A DNA stretch of 28,127 nucleotides from Purshia tridentata. Taxonomy: Eukaryota > Streptophyta > Magnoliopsida > Rosales > Rosaceae. Of this stretch, positions 18,541-28,127 are shown one piece after another; position 1 is the stretch's first letter, and every line of letters begins with the position of its first letter. The stretch is from the NCBI GenBank assembly GCA_003254885.1, contig QANT01007946.1:1-28127 (forward strand). Reading direction: 5' to 3'. Under the pieces are notes generated by a model. That model was not told the DNA's origin and ran no database searches. It saw nothing but the letters and a program-made list of their open reading frames with translations. A program made the position numbers and the translations under genes.

Positions 18541-19033
18541 TAAGTTCTGGATTGAAAAACAAACAGAACTGTGCTAAAATTGTTAGTTGAATTTCTTTTC
18601 TTCAAGTATTCAGTTTTTATTCTCTACAAGTATCTCTTCTGAATCATAGAATTGAAAGAAAAAAAAAGCAGCAGCCATAGCTTGTGGCATGTACATGGGA
18701 CTCTGAGCTTACCAATAAAAGACCCCATATAAAAGAGATACTATAGGGTGGGGATATATGCTTAAGACTACTAACCTCAACAAAATTCCAAACATGCAAT
18801 CATCTGATTTATTTTGAAACGAGTACTATGCATATATACAAGTGTGAGTGTCTGTATGTGTATGGCTGCAATACACATGTATAACACAGTCAAAGAAAAT
18901 TCCAGGTATGGTTAACAATAACTACTGAATTCAGTAGAGAAAAAAGACTAACCAAAGATGAGATAAAATATCTGAACTGAAAATGAAAGTAACCAAATAA
19001 AGGTTGACAAAGAAGAAGAGGAAGAAAGACTAC
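18541..19033. other. Intergenic or 3' intron of the minus-strand exon model
   Basis: No ORF. Read on the minus strand, 19033-18872 has a GTAGTC donor, is T-rich and ends TGTATTGCAG. It could be an intron in the 3' UTR of the gene whose exon is at 19034-19174. Confidence 0.3.
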
Positions 19034-19174
19034 CTTTTCATCAGTACTTTGCTTCCTCATTCAACCTGTCATCAAAATTTCCATTCTGAAAGGGGAATAG
19101 ATTGGCCATTGCAGTTCTGATTGCACTAGTTGCATCCTCCAGGAGACATTCAAGTTCCTTAAGTATGTTTTTGG
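19034..19174 (-). CDS. Probable last coding exon of an unrecognised gene
   Basis: Seen on the minus strand: a T-rich stretch ending GAGTTGCAG, then a frame AKNILKELECLLEDATSAIR, TAMANLFPFQNGNFDD, RLNEEAKY and a TGA at 19043-19041. Nine bases after the stop is a donor-like AAAAG|GTAGTC. The composition (amphipathic, Leu/Glu/Ala-rich) looks coding and unlike the surrounding AT-rich DNA. The frame is open to 19322, but the extra part is T-rich and reads as intron. I could not place upstream exons with confidence; a donor GAAG|GTAATAG at about 20124 has the right phase. Family unknown. A pseudogene fragment is an alternative. Confidence 0.4.
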
Positions 19175-19322
19175 CTGCAACTCCCCTTACATATTCAAAG
19201 TAAAATTCCAAAAGTACATTAAGTGTGACATTGCAGCAAGCCAGAAAGTAAGGAAATGTGCCATTAACAAAGTAAACATTGTAACCAATATCAAACACAC
19301 TGGATAAGAAGGAATTAATCAT

Positions 19323-21080
19323 ACAAACAGATAATACAGACTATATATGTAAAGACATCAGTTCATTTGCCCATTTGACAAGATACTTTGTGATCTAAAA
19401 TTGAAGAAACATATAATGGTAAATTTTAGAAAGAGATGTTACCTTAACTTAAATGGTCAAAAATTCCAATTTCCAAGTTGGCATGTATGCACTTCTCTAC
19501 CCACATTTACCCATGTATAAAAAAAAATATAGTTCAGACCAATAAGATATCAAAAATTGGAAAAATCTTAAAGTAAAGGCACCATATTGACATAAGATAG
19601 CAGGTGAAAGTTTAGGGCCAAAGAGCAGAAAACCAAAAATAACAGACAATTATAGATCGACCAAGTTTCCAAGGAAAAATTCTCTTAATACAGCTCAAAA
19701 CACTATCACAGAGGTAGAGACTACCTGGCCATACAATCCTTCAACAAGTTGAAAATTTGTCCTCTAATTCAGAATTCAACATGAGCAAAAAACCTGCATA
19801 AATTTCGCCAATGAAAATGTTGGGATGAATGTTTTGCTGATTATACTACATGCTGAGTTGACACCATGACATGAGATGTCAGAGTTATTAAACAAGAAGG
19901 GAACAACTTAAGAACACAAGACTTCCCACATTTTCCTGAGATATTTCATCTTCTTCATTAACAACTAAAAGAATAAGCTGAAGCATTAGAATACCTCTCT
20001 AATCTACTATGAACATCTAAATTTGTTCAATTTCATCTTTTTTCTAAATTGTCTTATCATTTTACAACCTTCCCCTGCTCAAACTCTTTAAACTGTATAT
20101 AATGTCAAACAGGGGACTATTACCTTCAAGAATTATAATCACAGACTTCACAGTGGCCAAATAAAATAATAAAAAAATGATCATCTATACCACAATCAGA
20201 ATTTGAACTCTATTTTTTTACTAGTATATAGAATAAACACCAAATATTAATTTTTTTTTTCATAAAAAGTGATGAAAGAGAAGAGTCAAAAAGCAAGCTC
20301 AATTGTATAGAAACATGGTGCCCAACATAGAACAACATTCTACCATTATGTTAACTTAGAACAATTAATTCATAATGCAAATGTGAATTACAGAGATAAA
20401 AATTACATAAATCAGAAACTCAACTTCAGCAGCTCAATTATAGTATTAACTGAATTTGGGCTTTGAGACAGAAAGAGAGAAACTCTACCTCAAAAATTGG
20501 ATAAGTAAGAAAACAAAATGAGGTTTAACAATTATGGTTCCAAATTCAGAAATTAATATATATAGACCTATTCAAGTGTAAGATTCCACATTTGTGAGAT
20601 CTCTCATGAACTCACTCTATATTGTATTTCGATAATCAGAACCGTCTATTTTTTTTGTTTCCATTAAAGGATCATGCTAGTCCATAGAAATTTAAGTGTC
20701 TTCAACTCAAATTTTAATAAATTTCATAAAAATTTACATGCTCCCAACTCCGAGTTTAATGAATTCTAATAAAATCAAGTGTCTTAAAAAACTTATAAAT
20801 TTCATGAAGTAATAGATTTTAGTGGATTTAGATGAATTTTATTAAAATAAAAAAAGTCACGAAAATCCAGCCAATTCTCTTTAAATTTTGATGAATTTTA
20901 TAAATATCCATTAAAATCCTTATGGAGGAGGAACTACCGAACAAAAAATTATAGAATAAGAGTGAAAGTACGACAGGTAAGTGTAAATGATGTAAATTGC
21001 AAAAAAAAAAAAAAAANAAAAAAAAAAAAAACATATTATGGGCATGTCAAACGTGTGAATTTGAAAAGCAAGCCCTTCAG
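19323..21080. other. Region without a recognised gene
   Basis: AT-rich DNA with no convincing ORF. It may hold introns and further exons of the minus-strand gene ending at 19041. Around 20680-20910 there are repeated AAATTTCAT/AATTTTAT motifs of simple, repetitive character. A pure A-tract interrupted by one N (21001-21031) precedes the second PPR gene. Confidence 0.4.
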
Positions 21081-21153
21081 CAGTTCAGCTTCCTCTCAAA
21101 ATTGAACCCAATTACCCAAAAAAAGAAAAAGAAAATGTCATATTTGTAAGAAC

Positions 21154-21252
21154 ATGTCTCACTACTGCTACTTCCCAACTCCAGCAAAAACACTACTGAG
21201 AATCCAATCCCCCAATAATGCTCTGTTCACTTCAAAAATTAGCCAAATCTAG
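21154..21252 (+). other. Possible upstream ORF overlapping the start of the second PPR gene
   Basis: The ATG at 21154 opens a 32-codon frame ending TAG at 21252. It overlaps the PPR start (21218) by 35 nt in a different frame. A minimal four-codon uORF (21135-21149) lies just before it. Transcription start is unknown, so whether they are in the mRNA is inferred. Confidence 0.35.
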
Positions 21253-23929
21253 GGCTAACTACCTCTCCTCACTCGTCATCATCAACAACGGCATCGTTTT
21301 GAGTTGTTCTTCTTCTTCATGTTTTAGCAGCAGCATCAGCAATGCTTATTTGTTGTTACCTTCAAGGTCTTCATCATCATCATCATCCACATCCACATCC
21401 ACAGAGTACTTGATCCCAGCAAAGGAGGTGGTTCTCTCTTTCAAAGAATGGTTCAAGACCCAAAACGACGTCGTACCCTACCAAATCTTCCAAATCCTCA
21501 GAACCACCAGAGACGAATCCGGCGACGGAGAAAACGGCATGTCGTTTGGCGACCACCACCGCTCCTTCGCCGACTCGGAGCTCTCCCGATTGAACCTCCG
21601 CCTCAACGAGGTCTTCGTTTTGGAGGTGCTCCGCTACGGCAACAGCGACAAGGACGTGCTCTCCTGCCTCAAGTTCTTCGACTGGGCCGGCCGCCAGCCT
21701 GGGTTTCAACACACGCGCGCCACGTTCAACGCCATTTTCAAGATTCTGTCGCGGGCGAAGCTCATGTCGCTGATGCTGGACTTCCTCGCCAACTATCAGA
21801 ATCGGAGGTACTCGTATAGGGTGAACTTTCACGACACTTTGGTCATGGGTTATGCCGTCGCGGGCAAGCCCGACATTGCACTCCAACTGTTTAGTAAAAT
21901 GCGCTTTCAGGGGAGTGACCTGGATGCCTTTGCTTACCATGTGCTTTTGAACGCTTTGGTGGAAGAGAGTTGTTTTGATGCTGTTCAGGTTATTGCCAAG
22001 CAGATTGCTTTAAGGGGTTTTGAGAATGAGGTCACACATTCGATTATGGTCAAGTGGTATTGTAAGCAGAAACTGTTGGATGAGGCCGAAGGGTATTTGC
22101 GAAAATTGATGGCGGATGGGAAGACCGTGAATGGGAATTCCGTGAGTGTTCTTGTGGATGCCCTTTGTAAGCATAAGAAGTTCCGGCATGCTGGGAAGTT
22201 GTTGGAGGAGTTTCGGGACTCGGGGGTGGTTATGATGGAGAGTGCTTATGGTGTGTGGATACGGGATCTTGTTAGGGCCGGGAAGTTGGATGCGGCATTG
22301 GAGTTTTTGCATAGCAAGAAGTCATTGGAAGGGTATGTTCCCCATGTGTTTAGGTACAATGCTTTGATATGTAGGCTTTTGAGAGAGGATCGGCTTGAAG
22401 AGGTTTGTGATTTGTTGCTGGAGATGAAGGAGGGTAAGATTTCCCCCGATAAGGTCACCATGAATGCTGCCTTGTGCTTCTTTTGCAAAGCGGGAATGGT
22501 GGATGTCGCGGTTGAGTTGTTTAATTCAAGGTCTGAGTTTGGGCTCTCCCCTAATAGTATGGCTTACAACTATTTGATCAATACTTTATGTGGGGATGAC
22601 AGCATTGATGAAGCGTATCAATTGTTGAAGTATTCTATTGACCAAGGTTATTTTCCGGGTAAGAAAACGTTTTCTATTCTGGCAGATGCTTTGTGCAGAG
22701 AGGGAAAGCTTGATAAGATGAAGGAGTTAGTTATTTTTGCATTAGAGCGGAACTTTATGCCGAGTGCCTCCACATATGATAAGTTCATTACAACTCTTTG
22801 CAGGACTAAGAGTGTAGAAGATGGTTATTTGATACATGGGGAACTCAACAGACTAAATGAAGTTGCTAGAAAGAGTACATACCATCACTTGATACGTGGT
22901 TTTAACAGGTCAAATAAAGGGGATATTTCTGCCAGACTTCTTATTGAAATGCAAGAAAAGGGTCACTCACCAGCTCGTGCACTGTTCAAAGATGTAATTT
23001 GTTGTCTATGTGATATGGAAAATCCAGACAAGCAATTTTTCAATTTGTTGAGAATGCAGCTGTCTTGTACGGAACCTAGTTGTCACATATACAACCTTTT
23101 CATCTACGGAGCTGGGCATGCTAAAAGGCCTGATCTGGCTAGAGAAGTATTTGAGACAATGCAGCAAAGTGGGATTGAGCCCAATCTGAGATCTGACATT
23201 CTTATGTTGCAGAGTTATTTGAAGAGTGAACGAATTTCGGATGCTTTGAACTTTTTCAATGATCTGCACCAGAGAAGAAAGATAAGGCGAAGACTATACA
23301 GCGCCATGATTGTTGGTCTATGCAAAGCCAAAAGGGCAGATATTGCACTTAACTTCTTGAGGGAAATGAGAGACAAGGGAGTGGTTCCAAGTGATGACTG
23401 TTATGAGTTTCTTATACAGTTGCTGTGCTGGAATAAAGAATATGATACAGCGGTTAATCTCATTAATGACTTGGAGAAAGTTGGTCGCCATATTACATCC
23501 TTTATTGGTAACGTACTTCTGTTGAATTCTTTGAAAACTCAAGAGCTCTACGAGACTTGGGTTCGTCTAAGAGAGGTGCCGAACAAGACATCTGATAGTT
23601 CAATGCTTGGTCTGCTTATTGGTGCATTTTCTGGTCGAATTAGGGTGAGCCAACATATTGACAACTTGGAAGAAGTAATTGAAAAGTGCTTTCCACTGGA
23701 CGTGTACACATACAATATTTTGCTGAGAAGATTAAGTAAGAGCAGGATGGACCACGCTTGTGCATTGTTTGCTAGGATGTCCCAGAAAGGGCATGAGCCT
23801 AATAGATGGACTTATGACATCTTAGTACAAGGTTTTCTTAAACATGGGAGGACATCTGAGGCGGAGAGATGGCTAGAAGCAATGTACCAGAAAGGGTTTA
23901 GTCCAACTGAGCAGACACTGTTCATTTAA
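21218..23929 (+). CDS. P-class pentatricopeptide repeat protein, 903 residues, intronless (At1g71210-like)
   Basis: The N terminus (1-62) is rich in Ser, Leu and basic residues with no acidic residue until TEYLIPAKE, a typical mitochondrial presequence. A conserved pre-repeat region (70-175) includes VVLSFKEWFKTQND and LKFFDWAGRQPGFQHTRATF. About 18 rather degenerate PPR motifs follow from residue 200 to the end (for example VFRYNALICRLLREDRLEEV and VYTYNILLRRLSKSRMDHAC). There is no editing-type E or DYW tail. The pre-repeat region resembles Arabidopsis At1g71210 (from memory, unchecked). It is expected to bind organellar RNA. The equal length to the other PPR gene is coincidence; the sequences are not close copies. 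The first about 550 bp are GC-rich and the rest is not. The ORF stop TAA lies in a retroposon target duplication. Confidence 0.94.
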   Translation: MLCSLQKLAKSRANYLSSLVIINNGIVLSCSSSSCFSSSISNAYLLLPSRSSSSSSSTSTSTEYLIPAKEVVLSFKEWFKTQNDVVPYQIFQILRTTRDESGDGENGMSFGDHHRSFADSELSRLNLRLNEVFVLEVLRYGNSDKDVLSCLKFFDWAGRQPGFQHTRATFNAIFKILSRAKLMSLMLDFLANYQNRRYSYRVNFHDTLVMGYAVAGKPDIALQLFSKMRFQGSDLDAFAYHVLLNALVEESCFDAVQVIAKQIALRGFENEVTHSIMVKWYCKQKLLDEAEGYLRKLMADGKTVNGNSVSVLVDALCKHKKFRHAGKLLEEFRDSGVVMMESAYGVWIRDLVRAGKLDAALEFLHSKKSLEGYVPHVFRYNALICRLLREDRLEEVCDLLLEMKEGKISPDKVTMNAALCFFCKAGMVDVAVELFNSRSEFGLSPNSMAYNYLINTLCGDDSIDEAYQLLKYSIDQGYFPGKKTFSILADALCREGKLDKMKELVIFALERNFMPSASTYDKFITTLCRTKSVEDGYLIHGELNRLNEVARKSTYHHLIRGFNRSNKGDISARLLIEMQEKGHSPARALFKDVICCLCDMENPDKQFFNLLRMQLSCTEPSCHIYNLFIYGAGHAKRPDLAREVFETMQQSGIEPNLRSDILMLQSYLKSERISDALNFFNDLHQRRKIRRRLYSAMIVGLCKAKRADIALNFLREMRDKGVVPSDDCYEFLIQLLCWNKEYDTAVNLINDLEKVGRHITSFIGNVLLLNSLKTQELYETWVRLREVPNKTSDSSMLGLLIGAFSGRIRVSQHIDNLEEVIEKCFPLDVYTYNILLRRLSKSRMDHACALFARMSQKGHEPNRWTYDILVQGFLKHGRTSEAERWLEAMYQKGFSPTEQTLFI

Positions 23930-24034
23930 TTATATATGCATAAACCTGCCAATCGAACACAGGACCTGGGGTTCTTTGGATATACCCCAAAGCCAACAAG
24001 TCACTATGGGGTCGGCGACACTATTCATTTAATT
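23914..24034 (-). mobile_element. SINE-like tRNA-derived insertion (85 bp) with 18-bp target duplication
   Basis: GACACTGTTCATTTAATT (23914-23931) recurs as GACACTATTCATTTAATT (24017-24034), 17 of 18 identical, flanking an 85-bp insert at 23932-24016. Read on the minus strand the insert starts GCCGACCCCATAGTGACTTG and has a pol III B-box-like GTGTTCGATTGG near its end. An A-box-like ATAGTGACTTGTTGG lies near its start. This is the layout of a tRNA-derived SINE head. The 3' tail is short (ATGCATATA), so the copy may be 3'-truncated. The first duplication contains the PPR stop codon. Confidence 0.65.
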
Positions 24035-26159
24035 GGTATTCAATGAAGTCACTAGTGCAGTGTCTGGCATTTACTAGACATAATCATCTGCAAGGTTTTA
24101 CAAGTTTTGCTGCATGATAATGTATCCCATACCTAGATATGATTGTTTAGATGGAGTATTTAGATGTATGTGCAATTTTTTTATCAACCATTGAGGAAAA
24201 AGGGAAGCTCTATTATTCTTTCTAGGGTTTTGCTAAAGATATAATGATACAGGCCTTATATCATGTAGCATCCTACTTATATGCAAATGCTTACAAAGTG
24301 TTTGGATGCAGAGATTTAAGTCAGAATTTACAGAATGTAAGGTTATAAAGATAGAGCTAGAGAAAGAAGGAGAAATAACATATTGATGATGATGCTCTTC
24401 TGATGAGATTTACCGGTTAGTTTCCAATTCCAGCATATTTATAATGTTGTTTGTTTGCTAGAGACATACTTATTGGCTCTTTGAATGGAAGAACGAAATT
24501 GGATTCCATTGTGTCTACTCTGGTTTAAATCTTGTTCTGATTTGATGACAAATTGTTGGTCTCTGGTTTGTTCTTATCTGCTGCTTTTTGCTCTTCAATT
24601 TACATAATGTCTGCTCTTCAGATTATAGGTAACATTCTGAACCTCTCTCTGCTCTTTATTTTTTTATTGCGCAATGTGATTTATTTAATTTCTTTTTTCT
24701 CTTCAGATTAGAAATTCCTTCTATTTATCTTTTTAATCGCTTGCTGTGATTTATTTTTCTAATTTTGCAATTGTAACTACCACCAGTGTTTTTTTTTTTT
24801 TTTGAACTGGAGAGAGAAAAATAAGCATGGCTGCCTGCAACTATGAATTTATGATTGGGATCTGGGAGGAGGAATTGGGTCTGGTAATGACATGACAACG
24901 TGATTTCTTACTTTTATTTATTTATATCATTGTAAACCTAATATAAATATCTTGGAAGTGTCAGTGACTTTCTGGTTACAACTATGAACTCTTTAATTTG
25001 TAACCAAAGAGTGTTCTGCTCAGAGGTTGCTCTGTGTTGATTTAAATAGGGCTTTTCCATTTAATGTTTTTTGGTCAATGTAAATACCCATCAATATTGT
25101 TATAATTGATGTTTAGAAAAATAAAATGCACAATCGTATTTGAATGAGAGGCTCATGTCTTTACTATAAAAGATTTCTTTGAATAGAAGTAGCAAGAATT
25201 TTATTAATAAAAGAATGAAGAGTACAAAACAAGGTGGTCTAGAGGTCCATCACCAACAAGATAAAAACCTTTAATCCAGCCAAAGGCTAGAACAAATTTA
25301 TGTAGATAACATGTTTGCATGGTTAATTCCGAAGCAGCCAAAGGAGGAATATAAAATTTTCTTTTTTGCTTAATTACCAGCTTTTATCCTCTCATATTTT
25401 GCTGTTAAACTTTCTTATGAAATTTCAGCTGGAGATTTATAGCAGACAGTAGACAGTGGTTCATGGTTGAATATCCAAAAAATAGGTGAAGCATCAGTGG
25501 TGTCCTCAAACAATAAAGGAAGCAATAGATATTTATCTTTTCAATTATACATTTGGACCTTTGATTATTAAAAGAAATAAAAATTGCTATCTTAATTGCT
25601 AGAGCAAATTCATAGGACTGTGAGGAGGGGAAAAGCAGAGTGTAATATTGGCACATATGTAATTTGGCATGAATGGCTTACATCATAAACCATAAGGTTG
25701 TCAATACCATGTATGAAGCCACTAATTTGTTGGCTAAGTCTAAAGTTACTTTATGTTCAAACTTGGCTATCTTCTCAACAGTCTAGGACAAATTTTGAGC
25801 ACCTATTGCACAATGGTTGGATCTAATATATTTTTTGGCAATTGCAAATTCAATACAACGGTAATTGTACATTGTCCTTCGTAGTTGCTTAAAATTCGTT
25901 CTTCATCTGAATTACTATGATAATCCTAATATCGAAAATTACTTTCTTCACTTTTTGAGTAGTTCCAAAATTAATGCAGTCCAAATAGAGTTTACTAATT
26001 TACTATAAACAGCTTTGGGAGAATTGAAAGCCATTTTGTTAGTGTGCAGTGGTTGTTAAGATGTCAGCTACTGAATTGGTTTCCCCATAAATGTGCTTGA
26101 CCTCTACATATTACAAAAGGATTGCAGGAGATGTTAATTTTCATGGAATCTGCACTTTT
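24035..26159. other. Intergenic region without a recognised gene
   Basis: AT-rich DNA with a poly-T tract (about 24789-24803). Two similar segments occur at 24655-24695 and 24730-24770 (TTTTTAAT/TTTTATTGC followed by TGTGATTTATTT). A minus-strand 83-codon frame (25405-25656) has no recognisable motif. A TTTATTAATAAAAGAATGAA stretch (25201-25220) resembles the 3' UTR of plant retroelements. No RNA gene is seen. Confidence 0.4.
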
Positions 26160-27290
26160 TTTGTTTGGGATTTATGTCGATAAGTACTTACACCTGATGG
26201 TATGCCTGCAAAGTTTTTTCATCAGATATGGCCTTCACATCAGATGGATATCATTGCAATGGTGCGAGCTTACTTTGATTCTGCTGAGATTCCTGAAGGC
26301 TTTATTGACACTTTGGTTGCCCTTTTGCCTAAAGTAGAGTCCTGTGTCTGTTTCCAGTTAAGGCCTACAAGTCTTTGTAACACCATATATAAGGTTGTTT
26401 CTAAGCTTTTGATTTAGAAATTGGGACCTTTATTGTGTCAGCTTGTTTCTCCCACTCAAGTGAGTTTTGTCCTAGGTAGGCAAATTGTTGACAACATTGT
26501 GGTTGCTTAAGAAATCTTTCATAAGTTCAGAATTTCCAAGGGCAAGAAGGGTTATTTTGCTTGGAAAATTGATCTTGCCAAGGCTTATTACAAGATGCGA
26601 TGGCGGTTTATTAGGGATGAAATAGGTCTTAGAGGGAAGCTTTTTGAGCTCATTAATCAGTGTTTTTCTTCTGATATATAGAATTCTGATAAATGGGGAT
26701 ATGTCTTCTGAGTTGCTTCAGCAGTGGGTTAAGTCAGAGTGACCCTCTGTCTCCTTGCTTGTTCGTGCTATGCATGGAGAAATTGGCTCATTTAATCTCC
26801 GCTAAAGTGCTTTTGAGCAGTTGGAAGCCTGTGGAGATTGCTCAAAATGGTCCTGCAGTTTCTCACCTCTTTTTTTAGATGATTTAATCAATTTTGTTGA
26901 AGCTTCTGTTAAGCAGGCACAAGTACTGAGAGATTTTTTGGATAGTTTTTGTTTGGCTTTTGGTCAGGAGGTTAGCTATGACAAGTCTAGAGTCTTCTGC
27001 TCCTCCAATGTTGACAAGAGGCTGGATAAGCAGATTTTCTAACATTTGGGGAAGGGTCAGATTCTTGATGCTGAATTATGAGGCTTGGTAAAGTGGTCTT
27101 CTTGAGGCTTGGGATTATGGTTGCTGGCAGTTGAAGGTGGAGTTGATCTCAGCTATTTTAGTTCAAGTAGGTTCTGAATCCTTTGGATAGATTACATTCT
27201 CTTTTAGTCTTGTGACTGGCCTTACGTCGAGAGCTTCTTAGCAGATGTTGGTGTTTTGCTCTTGCTTATGGGCTTGCTAGTTTGAGGCAG
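26160..27290 (+). mobile_element. Degenerate L1-type LINE: reverse transcriptase joined to RNase H
   Basis: Plus-strand frames give, in order, DGMPAKFFHQIW, LLPKVESCV, LRPTSLCNTIYKVVSKLL, SPTQVSFVLGRQIVDNIVV, KKGYFAWKIDLAKAYYKMRW, GLSQSDPLSPCLFVLCMEKL and LFLDDLINFVEAS. These are blocks of the non-LTR reverse transcriptase, with the catalytic FADD/YADD box degraded to FLDD. Many stops (for example after SKLLI and DNIVVA) and frameshifts interrupt it. About 40 bp after the last RT block, EAW, GLLEAWDYGCWQLKVE and SAILVQ match the start of the RNase H domain, so the intervening C-terminal and zinc-binding part is deleted. The endonuclease region upstream is missing. The element is dead. Confidence 0.88.
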
Positions 27291-28127
27291 ATTGAAAAAG
27301 AAATGTCGATGACTACTTAAACATGTTGTTGCATTATTTTTGGAGTTAGTATATCTGACTTTTTAAACATTCAAGGATCAATACATCTAACTTTCACCGT
27401 CAATTTTTCTTTTTAACCCTTTCAATTTCAAATGGGAAAAAAGTTTAATTGGTTGTTAATGTGACATATTAGTTTAATACAAACTTTTACAAATGAATGG
27501 TGAAATGATTAAAATGCGACTGGTTGACAAATATCGATAAATTTCTGCATGGGTAGGATGGAAAATTTATGAGGAGCCAAAGATTTGGTGGGTGCAAATC
27601 GTGGAAGCCAAACACTTGCGTAACACTATTATTTTTAAGGTTAAAGCTTCTTGTTATCAGGGAGCATTTAGCAATTTTGCATGTTGTATTTTTTTATTTT
27701 TTTTTCTTTGACTAAGTTTTTATTCCATTGGATTTTTCCTAGTAAAGTTTTAATGAGGTAAAGCGCATTATATATTGTATCAATGGTATTACAAAATGTT
27801 TAATAATAATAAGAATAAGATAAAATTAAAATATTAATGAGATTTGAAAAGGTTGTCAGGAGTGAATTTATTTTAGGTAATAAATATTATTTTTTAAATT
27901 GTAAAAGGACTATAAATTATTCTTACTTCTCTCTTTTTATATTTTTCACTTATGCTTAATATTATAAGAGTGAATGCCAAAGTTTTATAAAAAATAGGAT
28001 TGCTTAAATTACCCTTTATTTAATAAATAGTCAAATATAATAAATAAAGATATAGTTATAAAATACAATCATATAAATAAAATTAAAAAAATACTTCACC
28101 ACCTTAAAACATAAAAAATTGTGAGAA
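27291..28127. other. AT-rich right edge, no gene seen
   Basis: Strongly AT-rich, especially 27700-28127. No ORF of note, no RNA gene and no recognisable element. Confidence 0.5.

Noticed and set aside
21001-21031. A-tract as a retroposon poly(A) tail
   Set aside because: No target duplication or element body could be tied to it. The embedded N suggests a sequencing or assembly homopolymer problem.
21383-21940. 185-codon minus-strand open frame antisense to the second PPR gene
   Set aside because: It lies wholly within the GC-rich 5' part of a clear PPR coding region. Its length follows from GC content, and it has no domain.
12888-23929. The two 903-residue PPR genes as a duplicated pair
   Set aside because: Equal length is coincidence. 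N-terminal regions and repeat sequences differ throughout, and each resembles a different Arabidopsis PPR gene.

Overview
The window is nuclear DNA from a flowering plant, most likely a eudicot. It holds a NAC transcription factor, a cucumisin-type subtilase, two long P-class pentatricopeptide repeat (PPR) proteins and a plant-type NBP35. Introns are T-rich with GT-AG borders, intergenic DNA is AT-rich, and there are remnants of L1 LINEs, a hAT-like element and a tRNA-derived SINE-like insert. A rosid is plausible, but I cannot name the species. Three isolated N bases (3272, 11064, 21017) mark imperfect assembly points.

Layout. 1-3980 (minus): the 5' part of a gene that runs off the left edge. 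It has a TATA box, an untranslated first exon, a short second exon carrying the ATG and an organelle-targeting-like leader, then a third exon. Its two introns carry an LTR-like remnant, a LINE scrap, a hAT-like element with an 8-bp target duplication and a partial tandem duplication. 4020-5424: intergenic DNA with a second tandem duplication. 5425-6735 (minus): intronless NAC gene. 7965-8358 (minus): relic of a proline-rich PELPK-like cell-wall protein. 8473-10791 (minus): intronless subtilase. 10960-12440: a diverged direct repeat and a LINE RNase H scrap. 12888-15599 (minus): intronless 903-residue PPR protein. 16076-17951 (plus): three-exon NBP35 gene, head-to-head with that PPR gene across 476 bp. 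19034-19174 (minus): a probable terminal coding exon of an unrecognised gene. 21218-23929 (plus): a second, unrelated intronless 903-residue PPR protein, with an 85-bp SINE-like insertion directly behind its stop codon. 26160-27290: dead L1 LINE (reverse transcriptase joined to RNase H).

The genes do not form an operon or pathway cluster. NBP35 acts in cytosolic Fe-S cluster assembly, the PPR proteins in organellar RNA metabolism, the subtilase in the secretory pathway or cell wall, and NAC in the nucleus. I found no convincing new multi-gene system. The observations most worth following are the retroposon that duplicated a stop codon, the transposon and duplication history inside an intron, the very regular 15-repeat PPR array with a readable RNA code, and upstream ORFs overlapping both PPR start codons.
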